Below are positions 16,737 through 25,915 of a stretch of 64,000 nt of DNA, piece after piece. Within the stretch, counting starts at the first letter, position 1, and each line of letters starts with the position of its first letter. The stretch comes from Collinsella aerofaciens (GTDB lineage Bacteria > Actinomycetota > Coriobacteriia > Coriobacteriales > Coriobacteriaceae), in contig NZ_JAHONA010000010.1 in NCBI RefSeq assembly GCF_019131995.1, positions 1 through 64,000 of the forward strand, in the 5' to 3' direction. The notes under the pieces were generated by a model. That model made no database searches. It worked only from the letters and a program-made list of their open reading frames with translations, and was not told where the DNA came from. The position numbers were made by a program, and so were the translations under genes.

Positions 16737-18524
16737 CTACTCCTCCGAGCCGTCCTCCCCAGAAGCCTTCTTCTGCTGATCGAGCTTATGCTTACCACTT
16801 ACGATAGACGTAGCGCCCAGCGTGGCCAAGCTTGCACTGGCAAGGCTCGCCATCACAATCAGATCGCCCGTCTTGGGCATGTTGCCACCCGAGGACTTGG
16901 TAGTTGTAGTCGTCGTGGTCGTAGTGGTCACCGTTTTGGAGTCATTTTGCTCCTGGACCTGGTTGTCAGCACCGCTCTTGTCGTCGTCTTCGGACTGTTT
17001 CTTTTCGCCCTCGGTCTTGCTCTCGTCCTTCTTCTGACCGGACTTGTCGCCCTTCTCATCAGAGCTAGAACCCTTATCGGATTCGGTCTTCTCGGAAGCC
17101 TTGTCCTTTGAGTCGCCCTTTGCGGCCTCGGTCTTTTCCATGGAAACCTGATCAGAGTTGTCCTTGTTCTGAGTCGAGCCATTATTGACGCCAGCCATCA
17201 GCGAAGAGCCCAGCGTAGAACCAAGCTGCACGGAGAAAGAAGGCTTCTTGTCCGGCGAAGCAACGGGAGCGTCCGGCGCCTTATTCGAGTCGTCCTTGGA
17301 ATCATCGGAATCAGGCGTTACATCAGAGCCGGAGCCATTGTTAGAGCCGGTGCCAACGGACGAATCGCTCGAGCCGGTAGATGAGTTAGAGGTGTCAGCG
17401 TCGGTCGAACCAGAAGCGTCGCTGTCCGTATTGCCGACAGAGCTTGAAGACGAATCGCCCGCAGCAGAGCCGTTCGAATTGGAGCCGTTCGGGGCAGAGC
17501 CGTCGTTGGTAGTGCCGCCAGCAGAGCCATTACCGTCAGCATCGGTCGAGGGCGCATCCATCCTGTCATCGTTGACATCGTCACTCGAGCCGTCATTCGA
17601 ATCAGGTGTCGGCGAGGGCGCCGGCGTAGGCTCGGGCTGCTCGGGCTTGTTGTCCTTCGCAGCGGCAGCCTCGTCCTCGGCGATATAGACCAGGCAGTCC
17701 TTTAGCTCGTTGCGGTAGCGGTTCTTCCAGCCCTCGTGGTACTGGGGCTGGCTTGCATACTTGGTCGCCACGTTATTGACCACGCTGCTGGAAAGCGCCG
17801 TCACAAACTCGCGGTCGGACATATCGTTGGAAAGATTCGCCCAGCGGAAAAAGTCCCTGCAGCCACCAGTGCCGCACATGTTGGTAATGCTCCACACCAT
17901 GCCCTTGACGCAATCGGCGCGGCCCGAAATATCAATACCCAGGCCGCTCTTGAGCCACGCCTCGGTAACCGCATAGTACGAGTTGTACGCATAGGCATCT
18001 TGAAGTGCTGAGAACTCAACAGGATCGGTGTTGTACGCACCTTGGAAGGCATCCTGCGCGATATGGCCCAGCTCGGTGAGCTGTCCGTTCTCGTACATGG
18101 CATTGCTCGCGTTGGAAACCTCGCTGCCGCGATCAATCGCATCCTTGAGCATGCCGTACTTGGCAGAATCGTAGTTGTAAACCTGCTTCATAAACGGAAT
18201 GAGCGACCAACGACGGTCGAACTGGTAATAGCCCAGCGCGTTGTAGCCGTCACCATACGAAAAGCCCTGGTTATAGTTGCCATGGCTCTCATATTTGGTG
18301 AAGTACTTCATCTCGGGAGTCACGTTGACAAACGAGACACCCTGAACCGACCTCAACACGCCCGAGAAGGACTGTTGGGTGTAAAGGCCCTTATCGATAT
18401 CGGTGGCATCCGAGGCAACGCCCGGCGTGGGCTCCTCAGCAGCGGCGGGTGCCGGCGCGGAAACGGCGCCAAACGAAAGCGCCAGCGTCAGGCCCGCGAC
18501 AATAGCAGAATGCTTGGGCTGCAT
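16737..18524 (-). CDS. Sortase-anchored secreted protein with lysozyme-like domain
   Basis: 595 aa. Signal peptide at residues 1 to ~29 (GLTLALSFGAVSAPAPAAA). Residues ~70-270 (KYFTKYESHGNYNQGFSYG, YNALGYYQFDRRWSL) resemble VgrG3-type lysozyme-like domains that cleave peptidoglycan glycan strands, with Glu of KYESHG a candidate catalytic acid. Residues ~300-540 are a low-complexity Ser/Asp/Lys-rich stalk with a Thr run. The C-terminus has the LPXTG-like motif MPKTG, a hydrophobic segment and a charged tail, so it is likely linked to the wall by sortase. Monocistronic with its own terminator. Enzyme activity is inferred. Confidence 0.8.
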   Translation of the reverse strand: MQPKHSAIVAGLTLALSFGAVSAPAPAAAEEPTPGVASDATDIDKGLYTQQSFSGVLRSVQGVSFVNVTPEMKYFTKYESHGNYNQGFSYGDGYNALGYYQFDRRWSLIPFMKQVYNYDSAKYGMLKDAIDRGSEVSNASNAMYENGQLTELGHIAQDAFQGAYNTDPVEFSALQDAYAYNSYYAVTEAWLKSGLGIDISGRADCVKGMVWSITNMCGTGGCRDFFRWANLSNDMSDREFVTALSSSVVNNVATKYASQPQYHEGWKNRYRNELKDCLVYIAEDEAAAAKDNKPEQPEPTPAPSPTPDSNDGSSDDVNDDRMDAPSTDADGNGSAGGTTNDGSAPNGSNSNGSAAGDSSSSSVGNTDSDASGSTDADTSNSSTGSSDSSVGTGSNNGSGSDVTPDSDDSKDDSNKAPDAPVASPDKKPSFSVQLGSTLGSSLMAGVNNGSTQNKDNSDQVSMEKTEAAKGDSKDKASEKTESDKGSSSDEKGDKSGQKKDESKTEGEKKQSEDDDKSGADNQVQEQNDSKTVTTTTTTTTTTKSSGGNMPKTGDLIVMASLASASLATLGATSIVSGKHKLDQQKKASGEDGSEE

Positions 18525-18652
18525 AAGATCCTCCCTGCATTGGTGTAGTTAAAGTTCAGTTTGCAAAGATAAAAGTAAGTATTGCAGCTCGCCCGTTGTT
18601 ACACAACAACCCCTCGGTAAACGGCAACAACCCTCCGCGAAATCTTAAGGAA

Positions 18653-19072
18653 TTAAACAAACTGGTCGTCGGGCGCCATCAGAAGCTCGCCGTATCGCTC
18701 CATCAGCCCGTCCCTCAACTGACAGAAAGCGGGGATATAGACGTTCAAGATGCGCTGAATCAAATCTTGAGCGAGCTTGTTGTCGTAGATATGGACGTTC
18801 GTATTGCGGTCTCTGAGCATGTCTAGCCAGGCCGCCTCATCAATAAAGTCGTAGAATCGGTACGACTCCTTCAAGATGGCACGAGGAGACCCCGACGCGG
18901 CAAGCGTGGCGCCCTCATACTCGAGCAGACGCTTAAGGAGCTTCCAGCTAAGTTCAAATTGAAGATTGAACTTATTAATCAATCCACTCTGAACAAAATC
19001 ATTGTTGAGATCCTGATTGGGCGCATCCTCAAGATTCGCCAAGGCGCTAACAAAGTTCTCATATTTTTTCAT
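18653..19072 (-). CDS. HepT-like HEPN toxin (nucleotidyltransferase substrate-binding)
   Basis: 139 aa. HEPN helical-bundle protein of the HI0074/HepT kind. RNTNVHIY (about residues 89-96) is the RX4HXY motif that forms the RNase site in HepT toxins. NLQFELSWKLLKRLLEYEG is the family's conserved helix. The gene overlaps the MNT gene by 14 bp downstream of it, the arrangement of type VII toxin-antitoxin loci, where MntA adds AMP to the HEPN tyrosine. Confidence 0.82.
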   Translation of the reverse strand: MKKYENFVSALANLEDAPNQDLNNDFVQSGLINKFNLQFELSWKLLKRLLEYEGATLAASGSPRAILKESYRFYDFIDEAAWLDMLRDRNTNVHIYDNKLAQDLIQRILNVYIPAFCQLRDGLMERYGELLMAPDDQFV

Positions 19073-19346
19073 ACAGAATCACACCATCCCTGGCAATCTC
19101 ATCGAGCAATTGCTGCGATAGGGACTCGTCGAGATTGACGACATCTACATCTAAAAGAGTATCAAGATGTTCCTCGATCAAATATGAGAAACGGCCGAAA
19201 TCCCGGCAACCTGCTACGGCGATGTCAATATCGCTCTTGGGCAAGTTGTCGCCTCGAGCACGAGAACCAAACAACACGACCTTCTCGGCGTCACATTCCC
19301 GAGCAAAAACTTCGATTTGCTTGTACACCTTGTCGAGAGATGCCAT
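19059..19346 (-). CDS. MntA-like minimal nucleotidyltransferase antitoxin
   Basis: 95 aa. GSRARGDNLPKSDID is the GSX10DXD active site of minimal nucleotidyltransferases, with a third acid in DVDVV. The ATG at 19346 is chosen because TAGGGG lies 5 bp upstream; a GTG at 19352 has no space for a ribosome site. First gene of the HEPN/MNT pair. Expected role: AMPylation and silencing of the HEPN partner. Confidence 0.82.
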   Translation of the reverse strand: MASLDKVYKQIEVFARECDAEKVVLFGSRARGDNLPKSDIDIAVAGCRDFGRFSYLIEEHLDTLLDVDVVNLDESLSQQLLDEIARDGVILYEKI

Positions 19347-19354
19347 TTGCACCC

Positions 19355-19786
19355 CTACAGCTTGATGTCAAAGTTGATCTCGGGGACGGCGGCCAGGTCG
19401 GCCAACGTCACGCCGTCGACGTACTTTTCGATCACGTCATCCAGACCGCGCCAGAACTTGACGGTCGAGCACAAATCGCTACGGGTGCAGCTGTTGTCGA
19501 TGCCATCGCACGCCACCGGAGCCGTGCTGCCCTCGACGGCACGCAGGATGTCGCCGGCACGCACCTCGGCCGGGTCCTTAGCCATCATGTAGCCGCCGCC
19601 CTTGCCGCGCACGCTCTTAAGCAGGCCCGCCTTCATAAGCGGACGAACCAGCTGCTCCAGATACTTTTGCGAAATATGCTCGCGGTCAGCGACCTCGCGA
19701 AGGGCAATCTTGCCCTCGGCGTCACCAAGCGCTGCGATATAGATCATCAGACGGAGGGCATAGCGGCCCTTGGAAGAAATGAGCAT
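19355..19786 (-). CDS. Rrf2 family regulator (IscR/SufR-like)
   Basis: 143 aa. An N-terminal winged helix (MLISSKGRYALRLMIYIA, SQKYLEQLVRPLMKAGLL, KGGGYMMAKDP) is followed by a three-cysteine loop C-x6-C-x5-C at about residues 93-106, the place where IscR-type proteins bind an iron-sulfur cluster. It is divergent from the suf operon with two palindromes between, so it very likely senses cluster status and controls suf and itself. Confidence 0.88.
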   Translation of the reverse strand: MLISSKGRYALRLMIYIAALGDAEGKIALREVADREHISQKYLEQLVRPLMKAGLLKSVRGKGGGYMMAKDPAEVRAGDILRAVEGSTAPVACDGIDNSCTRSDLCSTVKFWRGLDDVIEKYVDGVTLADLAAVPEINFDIKL

Positions 19787-19806
19787 ACCTACCCTCCCAT
19801 CGCATC

Positions 19807-19881
19807 TGGGACAACATAACCAGGTTTGTTTGTCCCAAATTTAAAGTAAGTGGGACAAACACAACAGGTTATTTTGTCCCA
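19807..19881. promoter_or_regulatory. Twin operator-like palindromes between rrf2 and suf
   Basis: Two sites, 19807-19837 and 19851-19881, each TGGGACAA, then exactly 15 bp, then TTGTCCCA. Their centres are 44 bp apart, about four helical turns. Spacers share an AACxAGGTT-like core. Best candidate binding sites for the divergent Rrf2 regulator. Confidence 0.65.
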
Positions 19882-19918
19882 GAATTTGAAAAGTCGAGTG
19901 GATTAGTCGGGTTTTCCC

Positions 19919-19946
19919 TTGACTAACGCCGAACCCATAGTAACTT
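19919..19946 (+). promoter_or_regulatory. Putative suf promoter
   Basis: -35 TTGACT (19919-19924), 16-bp spacer, weak -10 TAACTT (19941-19946). It lies downstream of both palindromes and about 65 bp before the sufC start. Confidence 0.4.
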
Positions 19947-20010
19947 TATTCCGAGAAGATTCCTAGGGTTTAGTACACCTATGAGTACACCATATACAGA
20001 GAGGGACAGC

Positions 20011-20811
20011 ATGAGCGCAAATCCGCTGCTTTCCATCGAAGGTCTGACCGCCTCCGTGGACGAGAAGACCATCCTCCACAACGTCAACCTCAACGTCGCC
20101 GCCGGCGAGACCCACGTGTTGATGGGTCCCAACGGCGCCGGCAAGTCCACCCTCGGCCACCTGGTCATGGGCGACCCCGTTTACACGGTCAACGACGGCC
20201 GCATCGTCTTTGACGGCCAGGACATCACCGAGCTCACCACCGACAAGCGCTCGCGCGCCGGCCTGTTCCTGAGCTTCCAGGCCCCGGTCGAGATTCCGGG
20301 CGTGCCGCTGTCGAGCTTTTTGCGCGCCAGCATCGCCGGCCGCCCCGGCCTGGAGATGAAGGGCAAGGAGTTCCGCCGTCGCGTCAAGGAGCTCGCGGCC
20401 GAGCTCAACATGGATACCGCCTACCTCAACCGTGAGCTGGGCGTGGGCTTCTCGGGCGGCGAGAAGAAGAAGGTCGAGATGCTCCAGCTTTTGCTGCTGC
20501 AGCCCAAGCTCGCCATCCTGGACGAAACCGACTCAGGCCTGGACGTCGACGCCCTGTCAACCGTCAGCCACGGCATGGACGCCTACCGCAAGAGTTGCGA
20601 CGGCTCCATGCTCATCATCACGCACAACACGCGCATCCTGGAGCACCTGGATGTCGACCGCGTCCACGTTATGGTCAAGGGCCACATCGTGCGCGAGGAC
20701 GACGCCTCGCTCATCCCCTGGATCGACAAGAACGGCTTTGAGACCTTCGAGCGCGAGGCCGCCGAGCAGCGCACCCAGGTCGAGGCCGCCGCTGCCGAGC
20801 AGCAGGCGTAA
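20011..20811 (+). CDS. sufC: SufC, Fe-S assembly ATPase
   Basis: 266 aa from ATG 20011, preceded by GAGAGGGA; the ATG at 19981 is less likely. Walker A GPNGAGKST, signature GFSGGEKKKVEML and Walker B LAILDETDSGLD identify the SufC ABC-type ATPase. Works in the cytosol with SufB and SufD to build and deliver iron-sulfur clusters. First gene of a compact sufCBDSU operon, 12 bp before sufB. Confidence 0.95.
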   Translation: MSANPLLSIEGLTASVDEKTILHNVNLNVAAGETHVLMGPNGAGKSTLGHLVMGDPVYTVNDGRIVFDGQDITELTTDKRSRAGLFLSFQAPVEIPGVPLSSFLRASIAGRPGLEMKGKEFRRRVKELAAELNMDTAYLNRELGVGFSGGEKKKVEMLQLLLLQPKLAILDETDSGLDVDALSTVSHGMDAYRKSCDGSMLIITHNTRILEHLDVDRVHVMVKGHIVREDDASLIPWIDKNGFETFEREAAEQRTQVEAAAAEQQA

Positions 20812-20823
20812 AGGGGCGACGCA

Positions 20824-22236
20824 ATGACCAAGAACCGCACCGAGGTCGCGGACATCGACCGCAGCCTCTACGACTTCACCTATGGCGAGGAGGGATTCGA
20901 GCGCCTCGACGCCGGCATCACGCCCGACATCGTGCGCGAGATCAGCGCCAAGAAGGACGAGCCGCAGTGGATGCTCGACCTGCGCCTCAAGTCCCTCGAG
21001 ATCTTCAACCGCTTCCCGGATCCGACGTGGGGCCCCTCCATCGAGGGCCTGGACATGGACAACATCGTCACCTACGTCAAGCCCAACACCGACCAAAAGC
21101 ACGACTGGGAGTCGGTGCCCGACGACATCAAGAACACCTTTGAGCGCCTAGGTATCCCCGAGGCCGAGCGCAGCTACCTGGCGGGCGTCGGCGCGCAGTA
21201 CGACTCCGAGCTCGTCTACCACAACATGCAGGACACCGCGTCCAAGATGGGCATCGTCTACTCCGGCATCGAGGAGGCCCTGCACGACCCGCAGTGGGAG
21301 CCGCTCATCCACGAGAAGTTCATGACGCTCATCCCGCCCACCGACCACAAGTTTGCGGCCCTGCACGGCGCCGTGTGGTCGGGCGGCTCGTTTGTCTACG
21401 TGCCCAAGGGCACCAAGTTGGACTTCCCGCTGCAGAGCTACTTCCGCCTTAACGCCAAGGGCGCCGGCCAGTTTGAGCACACGCTCATCATCGTCGAGGA
21501 CGATGCCGACCTGCACTTCATTGAGGGTTGCTCCGCGCCCAAGTACAACGTGGCCAACCTCCACGCCGGCGCCGTCGAGCTCTTTGTGGGCAAGCGTGCG
21601 CACCTGCGCTACTCGACCATCGAGAACTGGTCCAAGAACATGTACAACCTCAACACCAAGCGTGCGCGCGTGGACGAGGACGGCGACATCGAGTGGATCA
21701 GCGGCTCCTTCGGCAGCCACGTGGGCTACCTCTACCCCATGAGCGTGCTCAACGGCCGTCGCGCCCGCTCGAGCTTTACCGGCATCACCTTTGCCGGCGC
21801 CGGGCAGAACCTCGACACCGGCTGCAAGGTCGTGCTCAACGCGCCCGAGACCTCGGCAACCGTCGAGACCAAGGGCATCTCCAAGAGCGGCGGCATCCAG
21901 ACCTTCCGCAGCTCCATCGTGGCCACGCCCAAGGCCGAGGGCTCCAAGGCAACCGTGAGCTGCCAGTCGCTCATGCTCGACGACCAGAGCCGCTCCGACA
22001 CCATCCCCGCCATGGACATCCGCGCCAAGAATGTCGACATCGGCCACGAGGCCACCATCGGACGTATCGGCGACGACAAGGTGTTCTACCTGATGAGCCG
22101 CGGTATCTCGGAGGAAGAGGCCCGTACCATGATCGTCAACGGCTTTGCCAACCCGGTCTCCAAGGAGCTGCCGTTGGAGTACGCCGTCGAGATGAACAAC
22201 CTGATCAAGCTCGAGATGGAAGGAGCGATCGGATAA
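20824..22236 (+). CDS. sufB: SufB, Fe-S cluster scaffold
   Basis: 470 aa, the usual SufB length. Conserved stretches include YVPKGTKLDFPLQSYFR, EGCSAPKY and the C-terminal RIGDDKVFYLMSRGISEEEA. Scaffold subunit of the SufBC2D complex. The stop TAA shares its last base with the sufD ATG. Confidence 0.95.
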   Translation: MTKNRTEVADIDRSLYDFTYGEEGFERLDAGITPDIVREISAKKDEPQWMLDLRLKSLEIFNRFPDPTWGPSIEGLDMDNIVTYVKPNTDQKHDWESVPDDIKNTFERLGIPEAERSYLAGVGAQYDSELVYHNMQDTASKMGIVYSGIEEALHDPQWEPLIHEKFMTLIPPTDHKFAALHGAVWSGGSFVYVPKGTKLDFPLQSYFRLNAKGAGQFEHTLIIVEDDADLHFIEGCSAPKYNVANLHAGAVELFVGKRAHLRYSTIENWSKNMYNLNTKRARVDEDGDIEWISGSFGSHVGYLYPMSVLNGRRARSSFTGITFAGAGQNLDTGCKVVLNAPETSATVETKGISKSGGIQTFRSSIVATPKAEGSKATVSCQSLMLDDQSRSDTIPAMDIRAKNVDIGHEATIGRIGDDKVFYLMSRGISEEEARTMIVNGFANPVSKELPLEYAVEMNNLIKLEMEGAIG

Positions 22237-23507
22237 TGAAACAGACCACCAACACCGCTGCTACCACCCTTGAGCAGGTTAATGCGATGCCGGCTGCCAC
22301 TTGGGGTTGGCTCAAGATGAACCAGACCAAGCTTGAGCTTTCGGACGAACTTGCCGCCGCCCCCGCCGAGGCCGTTGAGGTTGAGGGCCTGGACGAGCAA
22401 TTTGCTGGCGCTGCCGACGCGTTTAACGCCGCCATGGACGCCATGGCCGAGCGCTTCCCCGAGCGCCGTGCCTCCGCCCCCGGCGACGCCGCCGACCGCG
22501 CACGCATCACGCCCGAGACCGAGCTCGACGTGCCCGCCACCTCCGTCTACCAGGCCAGCGCCATCAAACTCGAGGAGGAGCTCTCCCCTGCCGAGGCCTT
22601 CGAGAGCGGCATGGGCGAGGCTGCCTACACCTATCTGACCGACCACGCCACCAAGTGCATCGTCATCGACGTGCCCGCATACCAGCACGCCACGGTTACC
22701 GTGCGCGTGAGTGGCATCGACGCGGCTGCCGCCATCGCCGCTATCGATGTCGTCGCCCGCCCGCAGGCAACGCTCGACCTGTGCATAGCCCTGGACTCCC
22801 CCGTTGCCGGCCAAGGCGTCGTGGGCTCCGTGCTACGCGTGTGCGCCCACGAGTACGCCACCGTCAACGTAACCTGCACGCAGACGCTCGACGATAGCTG
22901 GATCGCGCTCGACGACACCGGCCTGTTCCTGGACGAGGGTGCGCGCGTCAACGTGCAGCACACCGTCCTGGGCGCCGGCGCCAGCGCCACCGGCCTTGCC
23001 GGCGACCTTCTAGGCGATACCGCCAAGGTCACCATCGATACTGACTACCTGGGCGCCCGCGAGCAGGTGCGCGACTTTAACTACGAGCTGCGCCACCGCG
23101 GTCGCAAGACCGAGTGCGAGATCGACGCCAACGGCGTGCTGACCGGCACGTCCAAGAAGGTCTACCGCGGCACCATCGACCTCGTGCACGGCTGCAAGGG
23201 TGCAACCGGCACCGAGCGCGAGACGGTGCTTTTGGCCAACAAGGGCGTCGACAACAAGACCGTCCCCGTCATCCTCTGCGACGAGGACGACGTCGCCGGC
23301 AACCACGGCGCCACCATCGGCCACGTCCGCGACGAGCAGTTGTTCTACCTCGCCTGCCGCGGCCTTGACCAAAACGCCGCCGAGGACCTGTTCATCCGCG
23401 CCAAGTTGGAGGATGCTGCGCTTTCCGCCACTGACGAGCGCACCCGCGCCGCCGTCGTCCGCTTGGGCAACAACCTGATCGACAACTTTGAAGAGGAGCT
23501 CGCATGA
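22236..23507 (+). CDS. sufD: SufD-like scaffold subunit
   Basis: 423 aa, with a divergent N-terminal half and a recognisable SufB/SufD beta-helix in the C-terminal half (TECEIDANGVLTG, HVRDEQLFYLACRGLDQNAAEDL). Position between sufB and sufS, and overlaps of 1 and 4 bp, support SufD. Forms the heterodimer with SufB. Confidence 0.9.
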   Translation: MKQTTNTAATTLEQVNAMPAATWGWLKMNQTKLELSDELAAAPAEAVEVEGLDEQFAGAADAFNAAMDAMAERFPERRASAPGDAADRARITPETELDVPATSVYQASAIKLEEELSPAEAFESGMGEAAYTYLTDHATKCIVIDVPAYQHATVTVRVSGIDAAAAIAAIDVVARPQATLDLCIALDSPVAGQGVVGSVLRVCAHEYATVNVTCTQTLDDSWIALDDTGLFLDEGARVNVQHTVLGAGASATGLAGDLLGDTAKVTIDTDYLGAREQVRDFNYELRHRGRKTECEIDANGVLTGTSKKVYRGTIDLVHGCKGATGTERETVLLANKGVDNKTVPVILCDEDDVAGNHGATIGHVRDEQLFYLACRGLDQNAAEDLFIRAKLEDAALSATDERTRAAVVRLGNNLIDNFEEELA

Positions 23508-24829
23508 TCGACACCGAGCACGTTAAATGCGACACCTGTACCGCACCGGAGCCTATGGAGCTCGACGCCAGCGACGAGGCCTCGCGCGGCTGGCCTACCG
23601 TCGACATCGAAACCAATCCCTACAAGGCGCAGTTCCCGCTGTTCCAGCAGCACCCCGAGATCGCCTTCCTCGATAGTGCCGCCACCGCCCAGCGCCCTGC
23701 CTGCGTGCTCGACGCCGAGCGCGACTTCTATCAGCGCATGAATGCCAACCCCCTGCGCGGCCTGTACTCGCTGTCCGTCGAGGCCACCGAGGCCATCGCG
23801 AAGGTCCGCCAGCAGATCGCCGACCTCATCGGCGCTCCCCAGGCCAACGAGGTCGTCTTCACCCGCAACACGAGCGAGTCGCTCAACCTGGTCGCCAAGA
23901 GCTTTGCGCCCACAGTGCTCGAACCGGGCGACGAGGTCGTTATCACCATCATGGAGCACCACTCCAACCTAATTCCGTGGCAGCAGGTCTGCCGCGAGAC
24001 CGGCGCCAAGCTCGTCTACCTCTACCCCACCAAGACCGGCCAGCTCACCACCGAGGAGGTTCTTGCCAAGGTGGGCCCCAAGACCAAGATGCTGGCCGTG
24101 GGACAAGTCTCCAACGTGCTAGGCGTCGAGAACCCGGTCAAGAACCTCGGCAAGCTCGTGCACAAGTACGGCGGCTACCTGGTCGTCGACGGTGCGCAGT
24201 CGCTGCCGCACATGCCGGTCGATGTGGCCGACCTGGGCGCCGACTTCTTTGCCTTTAGCGCACACAAGGCCATGGGCCCCATGGGCATTGGCGTGCTGTG
24301 GGGCAAGATGGACCTGCTCAACGCCATGCCGCCCATGCTTACCGGCGGTGAGATGATCGACTCGGTCACCGAGCAGGATGCCGTCTGGGCGCCCGTCCCC
24401 GAGAAGTTCGAGGCCGGCACGCAGGACGCCGCCGGCATCTTCGCCACGGGTGCGGCACTCGACTACCTGGTCAACACGGTGGGTTACGAGAACATCCAGG
24501 CACGCGAGCAGGCACTCGTCCACTACCTGATGGGCGAGCTCATGCAGCTCGACTTTGTCCAGATCATCGGCTCCATCTATTGGGACAACCACCACGGCGT
24601 TGTAAGCTTTAACGTCAAGGGCATCCACCCGCACGACGTCGCGAGCATCATGGACATGGACGGCGTCTGCATCCGCGCCGGCCACCACTGCGCGCAGCCG
24701 CTGCTCACCTGGCTGGGCGTCGAGAACCTTGCTTGCTGCCGCGCCAGCGTGGCCTTCTACAACGACAAGGCCGACATCGACAAGTTCATCGCCGGCCTGC
24801 ATCACGTTTGGAGCACGTTCAATGGGTAA
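23504..24829 (+). CDS. sufS: SufS cysteine desulfurase
   Basis: 441 aa. PLP lysine in FSAHKAMGPMG; cofactor contacts IMEHHSNLIPW and VDGAQSLPHM; GHHCAQPLL is the SufS-type motif; catalytic Cys in ACCRASVAFYN. An extra ~35-residue N-terminal extension with CDTC precedes the fold. Supplies persulfide sulfur to SufU. Confidence 0.94.
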   Translation: MIDTEHVKCDTCTAPEPMELDASDEASRGWPTVDIETNPYKAQFPLFQQHPEIAFLDSAATAQRPACVLDAERDFYQRMNANPLRGLYSLSVEATEAIAKVRQQIADLIGAPQANEVVFTRNTSESLNLVAKSFAPTVLEPGDEVVITIMEHHSNLIPWQQVCRETGAKLVYLYPTKTGQLTTEEVLAKVGPKTKMLAVGQVSNVLGVENPVKNLGKLVHKYGGYLVVDGAQSLPHMPVDVADLGADFFAFSAHKAMGPMGIGVLWGKMDLLNAMPPMLTGGEMIDSVTEQDAVWAPVPEKFEAGTQDAAGIFATGAALDYLVNTVGYENIQAREQALVHYLMGELMQLDFVQIIGSIYWDNHHGVVSFNVKGIHPHDVASIMDMDGVCIRAGHHCAQPLLTWLGVENLACCRASVAFYNDKADIDKFIAGLHHVWSTFNG

Positions 24830-25256
24830 TCTGTACACCTCCATCACATTTATGGAGCACAACTCGCACCCCGACTATAAGTACGAGATGGATGCTCCCA
24901 CGCACGAGCACGACGGCATCAACCCCAGCTGCGGCGACGAGCTCACCTTGCAGCTGCGCGTCGAGAACGGCGTGATCGAGGAGGCCTCCTTTACCGGCCA
25001 CGGCTGCGCCATCAGTCAGGCCAGCGCCGACATCATGGCCGACCTCATCACCGGCGAGACCGTCGAGGAAGCTCGCCGCCTAGCAGAGCTCTTCCTCGCC
25101 ATGATCCGCGGCGAGAAGCTCTCCGAGGAGGACCTGGAAGACCTGGACGAAGCCGCCCAGCTCCAGGACATCTCGCACATGCCCGCCCGCGTCAAATGCG
25201 CCGAGCTCGCCTGGCGCACCCTCGACGGCATGCTCGAGGGGCAAACAAACCAGTAG
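24822..25256 (+). CDS. sufU: SufU sulfur-transfer protein
   Basis: 144 aa from ATG 24822, overlapping sufS by 8 bp. NPSCGDELTLQL, FTGHGCAISQASADIM and a C-terminal RVKCAELAWRTL supply the three cysteines of SufU. Accepts sulfur from SufS through a zinc-bound cysteine. Last gene of the operon. Confidence 0.93.
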   Translation: MGNLYTSITFMEHNSHPDYKYEMDAPTHEHDGINPSCGDELTLQLRVENGVIEEASFTGHGCAISQASADIMADLITGETVEEARRLAELFLAMIRGEKLSEEDLEDLDEAAQLQDISHMPARVKCAELAWRTLDGMLEGQTNQ

Positions 25257-25288
25257 TTTATGCCCCGAATCCAAGTTTTTTGATTGCC

Positions 25289-25318
25289 GAGCCGCCCGAT
25301 ACGGGCGGCTCTGTTTTT
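25289..25318 (+). terminator. suf operon terminator
   Basis: Hairpin GAGCCGCCCG-ATA-CGGGCGGCTC followed by TGTTTTTA, 32 bp after sufU. Confidence 0.85.
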
Positions 25319-25915
25319 ACCTAATGAGCGCGAACGCACAAAGTCCGCGCGTCCGGCGCCCCGTCTGACATTTGCTACACAGCCAGACGCGAGCACGGGC
25401 GTTTTCCACAGCACCAAAGGCCTGCGGCAGGGCCCCGGGCCCGCCAAGCAATGCGCCAAGCCCCGTTCTGCGAAGCCCCGACTCACTTCGCGCCTGCCGC
25501 AGACGGGTACCATAGGGAGCGGCGTGCATTTTTGCGAGTATTCAGCATGCAAAGCTGTGTGCATACGCATCGGAAGCGTTAATCAACGTCTTTAGGCGCA
25601 TATATATTGTGTTTTAGAACAGACATCGCGGTCTGACGGGACGCAGGCACGTGCTTCAAGGGCGCAACGACAGGGATCAATAGCTTCGGGGCCCGCATGT
25701 TGCAAGATTGCGGCGGTGCCGACAGCACCACGATGCTGAAAACTCCGTTTTTTGCACGGCGCAGACAGGGGTAGGCACGGGCAAACCCGGACTGAGCTGT
25801 TTTTTATGCAAGATGGCGATTTTTCTATGCATATTAAGAAGTGCAGTTACCGTACCAAGCTTTTGAACGCTGGTTGCAGCGTATGGACGACTCCAGCTGC
25901 AGTGAACAGACGACC
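25319..25915. other. Long non-coding stretch between suf and RAYT gene
   Basis: About 600 bp with no gene I can support. It changes composition from very GC-rich (25340-25510) to mixed, and carries several runs of six T (around 25751 and 25802) and short GC hairpins. It could hold an unrecognised RNA or decayed sequence. Confidence 0.4.
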
